A stretch of 56,810 nt of DNA from an uncultured Bacteroidota bacterium (GTDB taxonomy: Bacteria > Bacteroidota > Bacteroidia > Chitinophagales > Chitinophagaceae): positions 1 through 56,810 of the forward strand of contig CAIRES010000069.1 of the NCBI GenBank assembly GCA_903877645.1, written 5' to 3'. The notes under the pieces are model-generated. The model did no database searches. It saw only the letters and a list, made by a program, of their open reading frames with translations, and was not told the origin of the DNA. This document shows, one piece after another, positions 9,270-16,774 of this stretch. How positions within the stretch are numbered: the stretch's first letter is position 1; every line of letters starts with the position of its first letter. The translations under genes and the position numbers were made by a program.

Positions 9270-9878
9270 CTAACCAAGTAATTCGATGGAATTTCTTCCG
9301 AGTTTAACAATTCCTTTTTGTTCCATGGTGCGGAGGAGCCTGCTGATGGCCTCCCGGTGGGTATGTAGCTCGTCGGCTATTTGATGATGCGTTATATTGA
9401 GCGATGCCGAGCCAATGGCCTTTGCCCGCTCTTGCAGATAATGCAATACCTGCCTGTCCATATTGCTGAAAGCGATCAGGTCTATTACATCAATAAGTTC
9501 ACTGAATTTTTTGCCATAAGTGTTATTGATGAATGCCCTCCATTGCGGATACCTGAACCATCCTTCTACGAGGTTGTTAGGTACCATGAGCAGCTCAGTA
9601 TCCTCTTCAGCAATGGCCTTGATCAAACTCTTTTTTTGTAACTGGCAGCAGTTAATTGCTAATGCGCAGCTCTCGCCCGGATAAAGATGATACAAGAAAA
9701 TCTCCCTACCTTCTTCATTCTCCCTTACAATACGAAGAACGCCTTGCTGCACTATAGGCAAATAGACAATATCGTCGCCGAGTGAGAGAATGACCGTGTC
9801 CTTTTTTATGGACTTAACACGACTAAATTTTGTGATCTCCTTTAATAATTCAGGATCGGAAAAGATAAGTTTACTCAT
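9270..9878 (-). CDS. Crp/Fnr family transcriptional regulator
   Basis: 202 residues from the ATG at 9878; the open frame extends 48 residues further upstream, but MSKLIFSDPELLKEI is a normal family start and a TAnnTTTG box lies 29 nt before it. An N-terminal cyclic-nucleotide-like beta-barrel (to about 120) is followed by the dimer helix and a winged helix with ITHHQIADELHTHREAISRL. Three cysteines cluster at 71, 77 and 78 (ESCALAINCC), a pattern I associate with Bacteroidota Crp/Fnr proteins near rhodaneses. No Fnr-type N-terminal Fe-S cysteines are present. Sensing of persulfides or redox state by these cysteines is inferred. It probably controls the sulfur genes downstream and itself through the palindrome at 9913-9930. 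Confidence 0.8.
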   Translation of the reverse strand: MSKLIFSDPELLKEITKFSRVKSIKKDTVILSLGDDIVYLPIVQQGVLRIVRENEEGREIFLYHLYPGESCALAINCCQLQKKSLIKAIAEEDTELLMVPNNLVEGWFRYPQWRAFINNTYGKKFSELIDVIDLIAFSNMDRQVLHYLQERAKAIGSASLNITHHQIADELHTHREAISRLLRTMEQKGIVKLGRNSIELLG

Positions 9879-9907
9879 ATAAGACTGTAAAACAAGGGTT
9901 ATTAGCG

Positions 9908-9930
9908 CAAATCTATGAAGATTTTCATAG
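9908..9930 (-). promoter_or_regulatory. crp-like gene promoter (-7 box) overlapped by a Crp/Fnr-type palindrome
   Basis: On the minus strand TAGATTTG (9915-9908) matches the Bacteroidota -7 consensus TAnnTTTG. A perfect inverted repeat, CTATGAAGATTTTCATAG, covers 9913-9930. It contains TGA-N6-TCA, the half-site spacing of Crp/Fnr dimers. The palindrome overlaps the -7 box of the gene's own promoter, so it looks like a site of negative autoregulation. No good -33 TTTG is present. Confidence 0.55.
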
Positions 9931-9931
9931 C

Positions 9932-9987
9932 TTAACATTAAGTTAATATTGGAATAACATTGCCGTAATGTTGGAATATTTCCTTTG
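9932..9987 (+). promoter_or_regulatory. Putative Pho box and promoter of the phosphate operon
   Basis: Four hexamers begin exactly 11 bp apart: TTAACA (9932), TTAATA (9943), ATAACA (9954) and GTAATG (9965). PhoB/PhoP response regulators bind direct repeats with 11-bp periodicity, and TTAACA is the consensus hexamer of Bacillus PhoP. Ten bases after the last hexamer, TTCCTTTGCAC (9980) is one mismatch from the -7 box TAnnTTTG. The first downstream genes are a porin and pstSCAB-phoU, which fits phosphate-starvation control. No phoR/phoB pair lies in the window. Confidence 0.55.
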
Positions 9988-10009
9988 CACTTAATTAAAA
10001 AACACACAA

Positions 10010-11368
10010 ATGAACAGAACATTTACCAAATTAGGCGTTGCCTGCTCACTGTTATTAACACTTGCAGGTACTGCAAAGGCGCAAACAGCCGACACAACAA
10101 CAGAATTTAAACCACATGGCCAGCTGTGGGGATATGCATTTGGTGATTTCGCTTATAAGGGCGGATCAGATAACATTGGCACTGCAACAACACCAGCTTA
10201 CCGTACCGGTTCTAACCAGTATACCGGCATGCCGGTGAGCACTAATATGTTCCAGTTCCGTCGTATCTACCTGGGCTATAACTATGAGATCAGCCAGAAA
10301 TTCTCTGCTGAATTCCTGTTAGCTTCAGAAGATGATTTTAATGCTGGCCTCGACAACCAGGGTGCAGGCGATGTAGTTTCAAATGGCAAGTTTGCTCCTT
10401 ACATAAAGCTGGCTAACCTGCGTTGGAAAAACATCTTCAAAAATTCTGACCTTGTTATCGGCCAGCAGTCAACTCCTACATTCGCCAAGACCGGCAGGAA
10501 TAACCAAACGTCCGAGGAAGTGTGGGCATATCGTTCTATAGAAAGAACAATAACGGATATACGCCGTACCCCTTCTTATGACATGGGTGTGAGCCTGCAA
10601 GGTTGGTTCGACAAGAAAGGCAATTTTGGCTATACCGCATTAGTAGGTAATGGTACGAGCGCAAAACCTGAAACGGATAATTTCAAATGGTTCTATGGCG
10701 ATGTGTATGCTAAGTTCCTGAACAAGAAACTGATCATAGACCTGTACCAGGATTACGAAAGGCTGAACTGGGGTGTATTTTCAACGAGCGCTAAGGCCGG
10801 AGTTTCCAGCCCTGCGGGCCCATGGTACCATGATCGTAACATGACCAAGTTGTTTGTTGCCTACACAACAAAGAAATTCACCGTAGGTACTGAGATCTTC
10901 CAGAACACACTGATGAATGATGTTAAGATCACCGGTAAGGATGGCGCGCAGTATTACCGCACCACTATGGCAATGGGTGAGTCTATTTTCGTTCGTGGCA
11001 CTATACTGGCAAACAAGGCAGGCAACCAGACGCTTGGTTTCTTCGCACGCTATGACAACTACGACCCTACAGGCAACCTGAGCAGCATCGTAAGCAATGC
11101 CAACACGAAGAGCTATTCAGCAGCAACATCAAACTACGAGCCTACTACCAAGGAGCAGTTCGTAACCTTCGGCCTCGACTTTACGCCAATAAAGAACGTA
11201 CACATCATGCCGAACATCTGGATGAATACTTACAACAGCGGTGTAACAGCAGGTGATAAGAACAGCGCAGGTACGGTATATAACAGTGCAATGAACACAA
11301 ACATCAGCAATGTAAAAGGCACAGACGCAGTTTATCGTATAACATTCTATTACGTGTACGGTAAATAA
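10010..11368 (+). CDS. Outer-membrane porin of the phosphate operon
   Basis: 452 residues with a signal peptide cleaved after TAKA (about residue 24). The mature part alternates short polar and aromatic strands and ends in an aromatic strand (YRITFYYVYGK), as in beta-barrel porins. MFQFRRIYLGYNYEISQKFSAEFLLA is the FRR-Y-LGY-Y type strand pair seen in OprO/OprP-like and Bacteroidota porins. As first gene before pstS it probably lets phosphate cross the outer membrane. Substrate selectivity cannot be read from the sequence. It lies 33 nt before pstS. Confidence 0.7.
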   Translation: MNRTFTKLGVACSLLLTLAGTAKAQTADTTTEFKPHGQLWGYAFGDFAYKGGSDNIGTATTPAYRTGSNQYTGMPVSTNMFQFRRIYLGYNYEISQKFSAEFLLASEDDFNAGLDNQGAGDVVSNGKFAPYIKLANLRWKNIFKNSDLVIGQQSTPTFAKTGRNNQTSEEVWAYRSIERTITDIRRTPSYDMGVSLQGWFDKKGNFGYTALVGNGTSAKPETDNFKWFYGDVYAKFLNKKLIIDLYQDYERLNWGVFSTSAKAGVSSPAGPWYHDRNMTKLFVAYTTKKFTVGTEIFQNTLMNDVKITGKDGAQYYRTTMAMGESIFVRGTILANKAGNQTLGFFARYDNYDPTGNLSSIVSNANTKSYSAATSNYEPTTKEQFVTFGLDFTPIKNVHIMPNIWMNTYNSGVTAGDKNSAGTVYNSAMNTNISNVKGTDAVYRITFYYVYGK

Positions 11369-11401
11369 GCAAAAAATTAAAAAAATTAAAAAACAAATAT
11401 C

Positions 11402-12508
11402 ATGAAAAAGACAAAAACATTAGCGCTTACCGCAGTAGCCATAATAGTGACTGGCGGCATGATGCTCACGAGCTGTAATGGCTCAGGTACAGGCTCAAAA
11501 TCAGACAGCACTGCTGCAAAAGGCTCTGAGGAAGATAACACAGTAATGGGTGCAGGGGCTACTTTCCCTAATCCTTTGTACTCAAAGATGTTCTCTGAAT
11601 ACAACAAGAGCACAGGCCTGAAAGTGAACTACCAGTCTATAGGTTCTGGTGGTGGCATACAGCAGCTCACCAGCAAAACAGTTGACTTCGGCGCTTCTGA
11701 TGCTCCATTGAATGGCAAACAGGATTCAGCTTTATCCGCTCCTGCTGTACATATCCCAATAACAGCAGGTGCTGTTGTGATCAGCTACAACCTGCCCGAT
11801 ATGAAGGATACACTGAAACTGACGCCGGATGTACTGGCTAAGATCTTCCTCGGTGAGATCAAGAAATGGAATGACCCGAAGATAGCTGCAGTAAACAAAG
11901 GCGTTAAACTTCCTGCTACAGATATATTGGTAGCGCATCGTTCAGACGGCAGCGGTACTTCTAACATCTTCACTACTTATCTTTCTAAAGTAAGCAAAGA
12001 CTGGGATAGCAAAGTAGGTAAAGGTTCTTCAGTTAACTGGCCTGTGGGCCTTGGTGGTAAAGGTAACGAAGGTGTTGCCGGTTCTATCAAGCAGACACCG
12101 GGTGCAATAGGCTACATAGAGCTGGCTTATGCTATCCAGAACAACATGGCTTATGCAAAAATGCAGAATGCAGCAGGTAACTTCATTACCCCAAGCATAG
12201 CGAGCATTACTGCAGCTGCAAACATTGACATCCCCGCAGATGCAAAGGTATCCCTGACCAACACAGCGGCTGCAGAAGGCTACCCTATCTCCGGCCTCAC
12301 ATGGATACTTGTATACAAAGAGCAGAGCTACAATAGCCGTTCTTTGGATAAAGTAACCAAGATGCTGAATATGGTAAAATGGATGATCCATGACGGACAG
12401 CAATATTGCGCTCCATTGAACTATGCTCCCCTTTCTACGAATGCAGTAACTGTAGGAGACGCACAGCTGAAGACCATCACATTTGGCGGCAAGCCGGTAT
12501 TGCAATAA
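11402..12508 (+). CDS. pstS: Phosphate ABC transporter substrate-binding lipoprotein PstS
   Basis: 368 residues. The signal peptide ends in a lipobox, LTSC, with Cys25 as the lipidated residue, so the protein is anchored to the periplasmic face of a membrane. Phosphate-binding motifs of the PstS family are present: GAGATFPNPLYSKM near 51, GSGGGIQQL near 81, DFGASDAPL near 95 and RSDGSGTS near 180. It captures periplasmic phosphate for the PstCAB transporter encoded next. A strong hairpin just after its stop may set its higher expression relative to the permease. Confidence 0.93.
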   Translation: MKKTKTLALTAVAIIVTGGMMLTSCNGSGTGSKSDSTAAKGSEEDNTVMGAGATFPNPLYSKMFSEYNKSTGLKVNYQSIGSGGGIQQLTSKTVDFGASDAPLNGKQDSALSAPAVHIPITAGAVVISYNLPDMKDTLKLTPDVLAKIFLGEIKKWNDPKIAAVNKGVKLPATDILVAHRSDGSGTSNIFTTYLSKVSKDWDSKVGKGSSVNWPVGLGGKGNEGVAGSIKQTPGAIGYIELAYAIQNNMAYAKMQNAAGNFITPSIASITAAANIDIPADAKVSLTNTAAAEGYPISGLTWILVYKEQSYNSRSLDKVTKMLNMVKWMIHDGQQYCAPLNYAPLSTNAVTVGDAQLKTITFGGKPVLQ

Positions 12509-12520
12509 ACAAAATGCACA

Positions 12521-13513
12521 ATGTCTTCATCTATTGATAATAACCTAATTACCCGCCCCGACCAGAATTTGGGGCGGGTAATTAGTTCTATAACAACTCC
12601 GGTGAGCAAAGTAAGAAGCACAAAAAGAATAAAGCGCTCGTACAGGCACATACGCGCCGAAAATGTGTTCAGGCGCACACTGGTGATCGTGGCACTGATC
12701 ACTGTTGTATTAGTGTTGGGTATCCTGCTCACGCTGGTGGTACAATCCACGCTTTCTATCAAAGCTTCGGGCATTGGCTATGTGTGGGGCCATGTATGGG
12801 ACCCGGTAAGAGATATATTTGGTGCCTATCCATTCATACTGGGTACACTGCTTACCTCTTTCCTGGCACTGTTCATTTCCATACCTTTCTCGTTTGCTGT
12901 AGGCGTGTTTTTGGGCGAGTATCATCCGAAAGGGTGGATGCCCAACCTGTTGAAGAACACTGTGGAACTGATAGCTGCAGTACCATCTGTGATCTATGGT
13001 TTCTGGGGACTGGCTGTATTGGTGCCAATAGTGCGCAGTTTTGAAACAAAAATTGGCGTAGACCCGGTAGGGCTGGGTATTTTCACATCTTCACTGATAC
13101 TGGCGATCATGATCATCCCTTATGCTGCATCGCTGGGCAGGTCTATGATACAAATGGTGCCGTCTAACCTGAAGGAAGCAGCATATTCATTAGGCGCTAC
13201 CCGGTGGGAAGTGATCCGTAGTGTGATCTTTCCTTACACAAGGTCGGGGCTGTTTGCCGGTGTATTATTATCACTCGGCCGCGCACTTGGCGAAACAATG
13301 GCCGTGACCATGGTAATAGGCAATACCAGCCTGATACCTAAAAGCATTTTTGCACCGGGCAATACAATGGCCAGCGTTATTGCCAATGAATTTACCGAAG
13401 CAGACCATCCTGTTTATCTCTCTGCCCTTATAGAACTGGGGCTGGTGCTATTTGTGGTAACGGTGATCATTAATATGATCGGCAAAAGATTGATCAAAGG
13501 GTTTACAAATTAG
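12521..13513 (+). CDS. pstC: Phosphate ABC transporter permease PstC
   Basis: 330 residues; six TM spans between about 53 and 325 with the permease EAA-type loop (KEAAYSLGATRWEVIRSVIFPYTRSG). The first ~50 residues are polar and unusually long, and a 15-bp inverted repeat (12545-12585) is embedded in their codons. A start at GTG 12602 would give 303 residues and leave the hairpin outside the gene; the ATG at 12521 is kept because no better start signal is seen. With PstA it forms the inner-membrane channel. Confidence 0.9.
   Translation: MSSSIDNNLITRPDQNLGRVISSITTPVSKVRSTKRIKRSYRHIRAENVFRRTLVIVALITVVLVLGILLTLVVQSTLSIKASGIGYVWGHVWDPVRDIFGAYPFILGTLLTSFLALFISIPFSFAVGVFLGEYHPKGWMPNLLKNTVELIAAVPSVIYGFWGLAVLVPIVRSFETKIGVDPVGLGIFTSSLILAIMIIPYAASLGRSMIQMVPSNLKEAAYSLGATRWEVIRSVIFPYTRSGLFAGVLLSLGRALGETMAVTMVIGNTSLIPKSIFAPGNTMASVIANEFTEADHPVYLSALIELGLVLFVVTVIINMIGKRLIKGFTN
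12545..12585 (+). promoter_or_regulatory. Strong hairpin at the pstS-pstC junction
   Basis: CTAATTACCCGCCCC (12545-12559) and its exact complement (12571-12585) form a perfect 15-bp stem with an 11-nt loop. The stem lies 37 nt after the pstS stop. No T-tract follows, so it is not a classical terminator. It probably protects the 3' end of pstS mRNA or lowers pstC translation, giving more binding protein than permease, as known for other ABC transporter operons. Confidence 0.6.
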
Positions 13514-13517
13514 GATT

Positions 13518-14372
13518 ATGAAAAGTATAAAGATCAATTATAAATACAGGATCGGTAAAAACATTGGCTTCCAGGCACTGATAACAGTACTTGCATGCGG
13601 ATGTGTGGTGCCGCTCATTTTTATACTTGTATACATCCTTAAAGCAGGGATCACCAAGATCAACTGGCATTTCCTCACCAACCTGCCGAAGCCGGTGGGC
13701 GAGAGCGGCGGTGGCATAGCCAATGCGCTGGTGGGCAGCATGATCATCATTGCTATAGCATCAGTAATTGCTATACCATTTGGCATATTGTGTGGTATAT
13801 ATCTTAGTGAAAACAAAAAAAGCAAGCTGGCTTACTGGAGCCGGCTGTGTATAGACATATTGCAAGGTGTACCCTCAATTGTAATAGGTATTGTAGCTTA
13901 CTTCTGGCTGGTAAAGCCATTGGGCGGGTTCTCTGCTTTATCGGGTAGTGTGGCGCTGGCTATTATGATGTTGCCTATTATCGTGCGTTCTACAGAAGAG
14001 ACATTATTGCTGCTGCCTGATTCGCTGAGGGAAGCTGCTTTTGCGTTAGGTATGCCTTTTCACAGGGTAATTCTTAAAGTCATCATACCATGCGGCATTA
14101 GTGGCATACTTTCCGGGGTCATGCTTTCGGTAGCCAGGATAGCCGGCGAAACAGCACCACTGCTGTTTACAGCATTTGGGAATCCTTATTTATCTACTAA
14201 TATATTGAAACCCATGCAGACATTGCCATTGCTGATTTTCAACTATGCCACCAGCCCGTATAACGACTGGCACGACCTGGCATGGGGAGCATCCTGCATA
14301 TTGCTGATATGGGTATTGCTATTGAACATATTTACAAAGCTGATAACAAGAAAATGGAAAGTACAATTGTAA
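13518..14372 (+). CDS. pstA: Phosphate ABC transporter permease PstA
   Basis: 284 residues with six predicted TM spans. The cytoplasmic coupling loop reads REAAFALGMPFHRVILKVIIPCGISG and the region ARIAGETAPLLFTAFGN is typical of PstA. It starts 4 nt after the pstC stop and its end overlaps the pstB start by 19 nt, indicating tight translational coupling. It pairs with PstC in the inner membrane and takes its energy from PstB. Confidence 0.92.
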   Translation: MKSIKINYKYRIGKNIGFQALITVLACGCVVPLIFILVYILKAGITKINWHFLTNLPKPVGESGGGIANALVGSMIIIAIASVIAIPFGILCGIYLSENKKSKLAYWSRLCIDILQGVPSIVIGIVAYFWLVKPLGGFSALSGSVALAIMMLPIIVRSTEETLLLLPDSLREAAFALGMPFHRVILKVIIPCGISGILSGVMLSVARIAGETAPLLFTAFGNPYLSTNILKPMQTLPLLIFNYATSPYNDWHDLAWGASCILLIWVLLLNIFTKLITRKWKVQL

Positions 14373-15112
14373 AGTCGGTTAATTACAATGCCTATTTCGG
14401 AGATAACCACGTTGTAAAAAACGTGAACATTGAGATCCCCCGGAATACTACTATAGCTGTAATGGGCCCATCGGGTTGCGGAAAAACTACTTTCCTTCGT
14501 GGCATCAACAGGATGCATGAACTGATACCGGGCGCTACAGCCAAGGGGCAGATCATGTTGAATAATGAGGACGTAATGGAGATGCATCCCATATTCGTGC
14601 GCCTGAAAATAGGCATGGTATTCCAGCGCCCTAATCCATTTCCGAACCTCAGCATCTATGATAATGTGATTGCGGGCTATAAGCTCAACGGCATCAAGCT
14701 CCCGAAAGCAGAGAAGGATAAGATAGTAGAAGACTCATTGACAAGGGTGGCCTTATGGAAAGAGGTAAAAGATTCGCTCACCAAGAAGGGGTCATTCCTA
14801 TCAGGTGGGCAGCAGCAAAGGCTATGCATAGCACGTGCGGTAGCTATGGAGCCTGAAGTGCTATTGTTTGATGAGCCTACATCGGCACTGGACCCTATAT
14901 CTACCTCTACGGTAGAAGAACTGTTTCATGAGCTGAAGAAAAATTATACCCTGATCATCGTAACGCACAATATGCAACAGGCAGCGCGTGTGAGTGATAA
15001 GACCGCTTTCTTTTACATGGGCGAGTTGGTAGAGTACGACAACACAAAACAGATGTTCACCAACCCGACGGATATACGTACACAGAATTATATTACCGGC
15101 AGGTTTAGTTAA
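14354..15112 (+). CDS. pstB: Phosphate ABC transporter ATP-binding protein PstB
   Basis: 252 residues from the ATG at 14354; an earlier in-frame ATG would add 24 residues that merely shadow pstA. All ABC ATPase motifs are intact: Walker A GPSGCGKT at 38-45, the Q-loop in MVFQRPNPFP, the signature LSGGQQQRLCIARA, Walker B VLLFDEPTSALDP and the H-loop in IIVTHNMQQA. PNPFP after the Q-loop is characteristic of PstB. The protein energises the PstCA channel from the cytoplasmic side. Confidence 0.95.
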   Translation: MESTIVKSVNYNAYFGDNHVVKNVNIEIPRNTTIAVMGPSGCGKTTFLRGINRMHELIPGATAKGQIMLNNEDVMEMHPIFVRLKIGMVFQRPNPFPNLSIYDNVIAGYKLNGIKLPKAEKDKIVEDSLTRVALWKEVKDSLTKKGSFLSGGQQQRLCIARAVAMEPEVLLFDEPTSALDPISTSTVEELFHELKKNYTLIIVTHNMQQAARVSDKTAFFYMGELVEYDNTKQMFTNPTDIRTQNYITGRFS

Positions 15113-15210
15113 GACAAGAACAACCCCCCGACCCCCTAAAGGCGGAAATGTTACGGGATATGAGTTTAGGAATGGGAATATACATTGATTCTAAAAAATT
15201 GTTTTAAGTT

Positions 15211-15885
15211 ATGACACAGTTAGAGAATGAGATACAATCGGTGAAGGTGGAAGTAGTGAGCATGTGGAACCTTGTGGAGTCGCAATTGCAGAAAGCGAGA
15301 ACTGCGCTTGTTAATTTTGACAGGGACCTCGCACGCGAAGTGGTACTGAAGGAAAAAAGAGTGAATGCCTTTGAGCTGAAGCTGGACAGAGATTGTGAAG
15401 ATGTGTTCGCACTTTATTGCCCCGTGGCAATAGACCTTAGGTTTTTGCTGGCCGTATTGAAGATCAATAATAACCTGGAGCGCATAGGCGATATAGCCGA
15501 AGGCATCTGCAAGTATATCATAGAAGCAGTCAATGATTTTGACCAGAATGTATTTGCCAAGACCGAAATGATCAAAATGTTTGATGACTCTATAAGGATA
15601 CTTGCCGATACACGGCTGGCATTTGAGAGGGAAGACACAATACTTGCCCGCAGCATCTTCAAAAAAGATGAAGTGCTGGATAAGATCAACAATAATGCGA
15701 TAGCGAGGGTGAGTGAGTGCATCAGGGAAGACATCAATGTAATGAACGATGCCCTGTTTGTGTTATCTATCATCCGCAAAGTGGAGCGTGTAGGCGACCA
15801 GGCTAAAAATATAGCTGAAGAGATCATTTTTTATATAGAAGCAAAGGTGCTGAAGCACCAGGAAGAATCTACAGGGAAACACTAA
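15211..15885 (+). CDS. phoU: Phosphate signalling regulator PhoU
   Basis: 224 residues, entirely helical, made of two similar three-helix bundles. Both halves carry the metal-binding E/D...R..D motif of the family: NNLERIGDIAEGIC near 90 and RKVERVGDQAKNIAEEI near 190. PhoU links Pst transporter state to the PhoR sensor kinase and prevents uncontrolled phosphate uptake. The gene follows pstB by 98 nt in the same direction and is followed by a strong terminator, so it closes the operon. Confidence 0.93.
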   Translation: MTQLENEIQSVKVEVVSMWNLVESQLQKARTALVNFDRDLAREVVLKEKRVNAFELKLDRDCEDVFALYCPVAIDLRFLLAVLKINNNLERIGDIAEGICKYIIEAVNDFDQNVFAKTEMIKMFDDSIRILADTRLAFEREDTILARSIFKKDEVLDKINNNAIARVSECIREDINVMNDALFVLSIIRKVERVGDQAKNIAEEIIFYIEAKVLKHQEESTGKH

Positions 15886-15954
15886 GCGTTACTGATAACT
15901 ACCTTATGAAACGCCGGTATATTGAGTGTGTTAATTACATGGCGTTTGTATAAG

Positions 15955-15985
15955 AACTCCGGAGCGATCCGGAGTTTCTTTTTTT
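15955..15985 (+). terminator. Rho-independent terminator of the phosphate operon
   Basis: AACTCCGGA-GCGA-TCCGGAGTT forms a perfect 9-bp stem with a tetraloop, followed by TTCTTTTTTT-type T-richness. It lies 70 nt after the phoU stop on the same strand. Confidence 0.85.
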
Positions 15986-15989
15986 AATG

Positions 15990-16018
15990 AATAAGGTGCC
16001 CTTTTGGGGCACCTTATT
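15990..16018. terminator. Second hairpin between convergent genes
   Basis: AATAAGGTGCCC and its exact complement form a 12-bp stem with loop TTTTG, directly after the phoU terminator and 26 nt before the end of the convergent lipoprotein gene. No T-tract follows on either strand, so it may act as a backup terminator or an mRNA 3'-end stabiliser. Confidence 0.45.
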
Positions 16019-16043
16019 AGAAGTTGATTTTGACGCGCTACTA

Positions 16044-16748
16044 TTAATTCATGTTGATCGCGCAGCTCGACGAAAGAGAGATGTTGATCTGGTGGGGTAA
16101 ATAGGCATCCCCGGTGCCGATAAAAGAAGTAGCACCAAACGTCTGCAAGGGTATCGTTAAATTGCCACCGCTATTGGATAGTATTCCATAAACACTGTAT
16201 CCAGAATTAGCAAAGTTGGAGAACCATATCTTATTAACTACAGACGGATCAGCATAAACACTGTCGGCATAATTAGAAGTGCCACCACAAAACAAATTGC
16301 AGTTATTGTACTTGCCCAGGTAGCTTGTAGGGCGCGGCAAAACCTTCAGCTTGAAATTATACGTCTTTGCTTCGCCTGATGCCATAGTGGCGGTAAGGGT
16401 AAGCGGATAGCTTCCGGGAGTTGCCCCGGCGCCGGTAGTGTCGTATAAAGTGAACAGCGTAGTGAAGGTAGGGTAGCCGGTTTTTTGCCATGTTGTGTCT
16501 ATCATTATACCCGATGGTATGCCGGACAGGGACAGCGTCACATTTTGCTGTGCAGAGTCCTCGTATTGCACTGTGAGGTACAACGAAGCCGAAACACCAT
16601 AATTATTAATAACGGTCATGTCGGTGATGCCGTTAATGATAAAAGGTGGCTGTGGCAATACCAACGGACCAGTCGTATGATTGTCTACTTTCGTGCAAGA
16701 CGAAACAAGTAAGACTGCAAGAACGAATAATAAGAGCTTTGTTCTCAT
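16044..16748 (-). CDS. Putative lipoprotein, paralogue of the upstream gene
   Basis: 234 residues. The signal peptide ends in VSSC (Cys18), a lipoprotein signal. Residues ~35-140 look like a beta-sandwich domain (NGITDMTVINNYGVSASLYLTV ... TPGSYPLTLTATMASGEAKTYNFKLKV), similar to putative-Ig domains in Bacteroidota surface proteins. The C-terminal half contains GKYNNCNLFCGG...YADSVYADPSVVNKIWFSNFANSG. The same order of segments, with the same cysteine spacing, is found in the neighbouring gene, so they are a tandem duplicate pair. Function unknown; probably periplasmic or surface exposed. Confidence 0.7.
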   Translation of the reverse strand: MRTKLLLFVLAVLLVSSCTKVDNHTTGPLVLPQPPFIINGITDMTVINNYGVSASLYLTVQYEDSAQQNVTLSLSGIPSGIMIDTTWQKTGYPTFTTLFTLYDTTGAGATPGSYPLTLTATMASGEAKTYNFKLKVLPRPTSYLGKYNNCNLFCGGTSNYADSVYADPSVVNKIWFSNFANSGYSVYGILSNSGGNLTIPLQTFGATSFIGTGDAYLPHQINISLSSSCAINMN

Positions 16749-16774
16749 AAAAAGCGTATCAAAAATTATTAAAA

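Noticed and set aside
11386-12774. Long antisense open frames inside pstS and pstC
   Set aside because: Shadows of strongly matched coding genes without family resemblance or promoter support.
15118-15142. C-rich stretch CCCCCCGACCCCCTAAAGG between pstB and phoU
   Set aside because: Looks like a short dispersed Bacteroidota sequence, but only one copy was noticed here and no stem or gene can be assigned.
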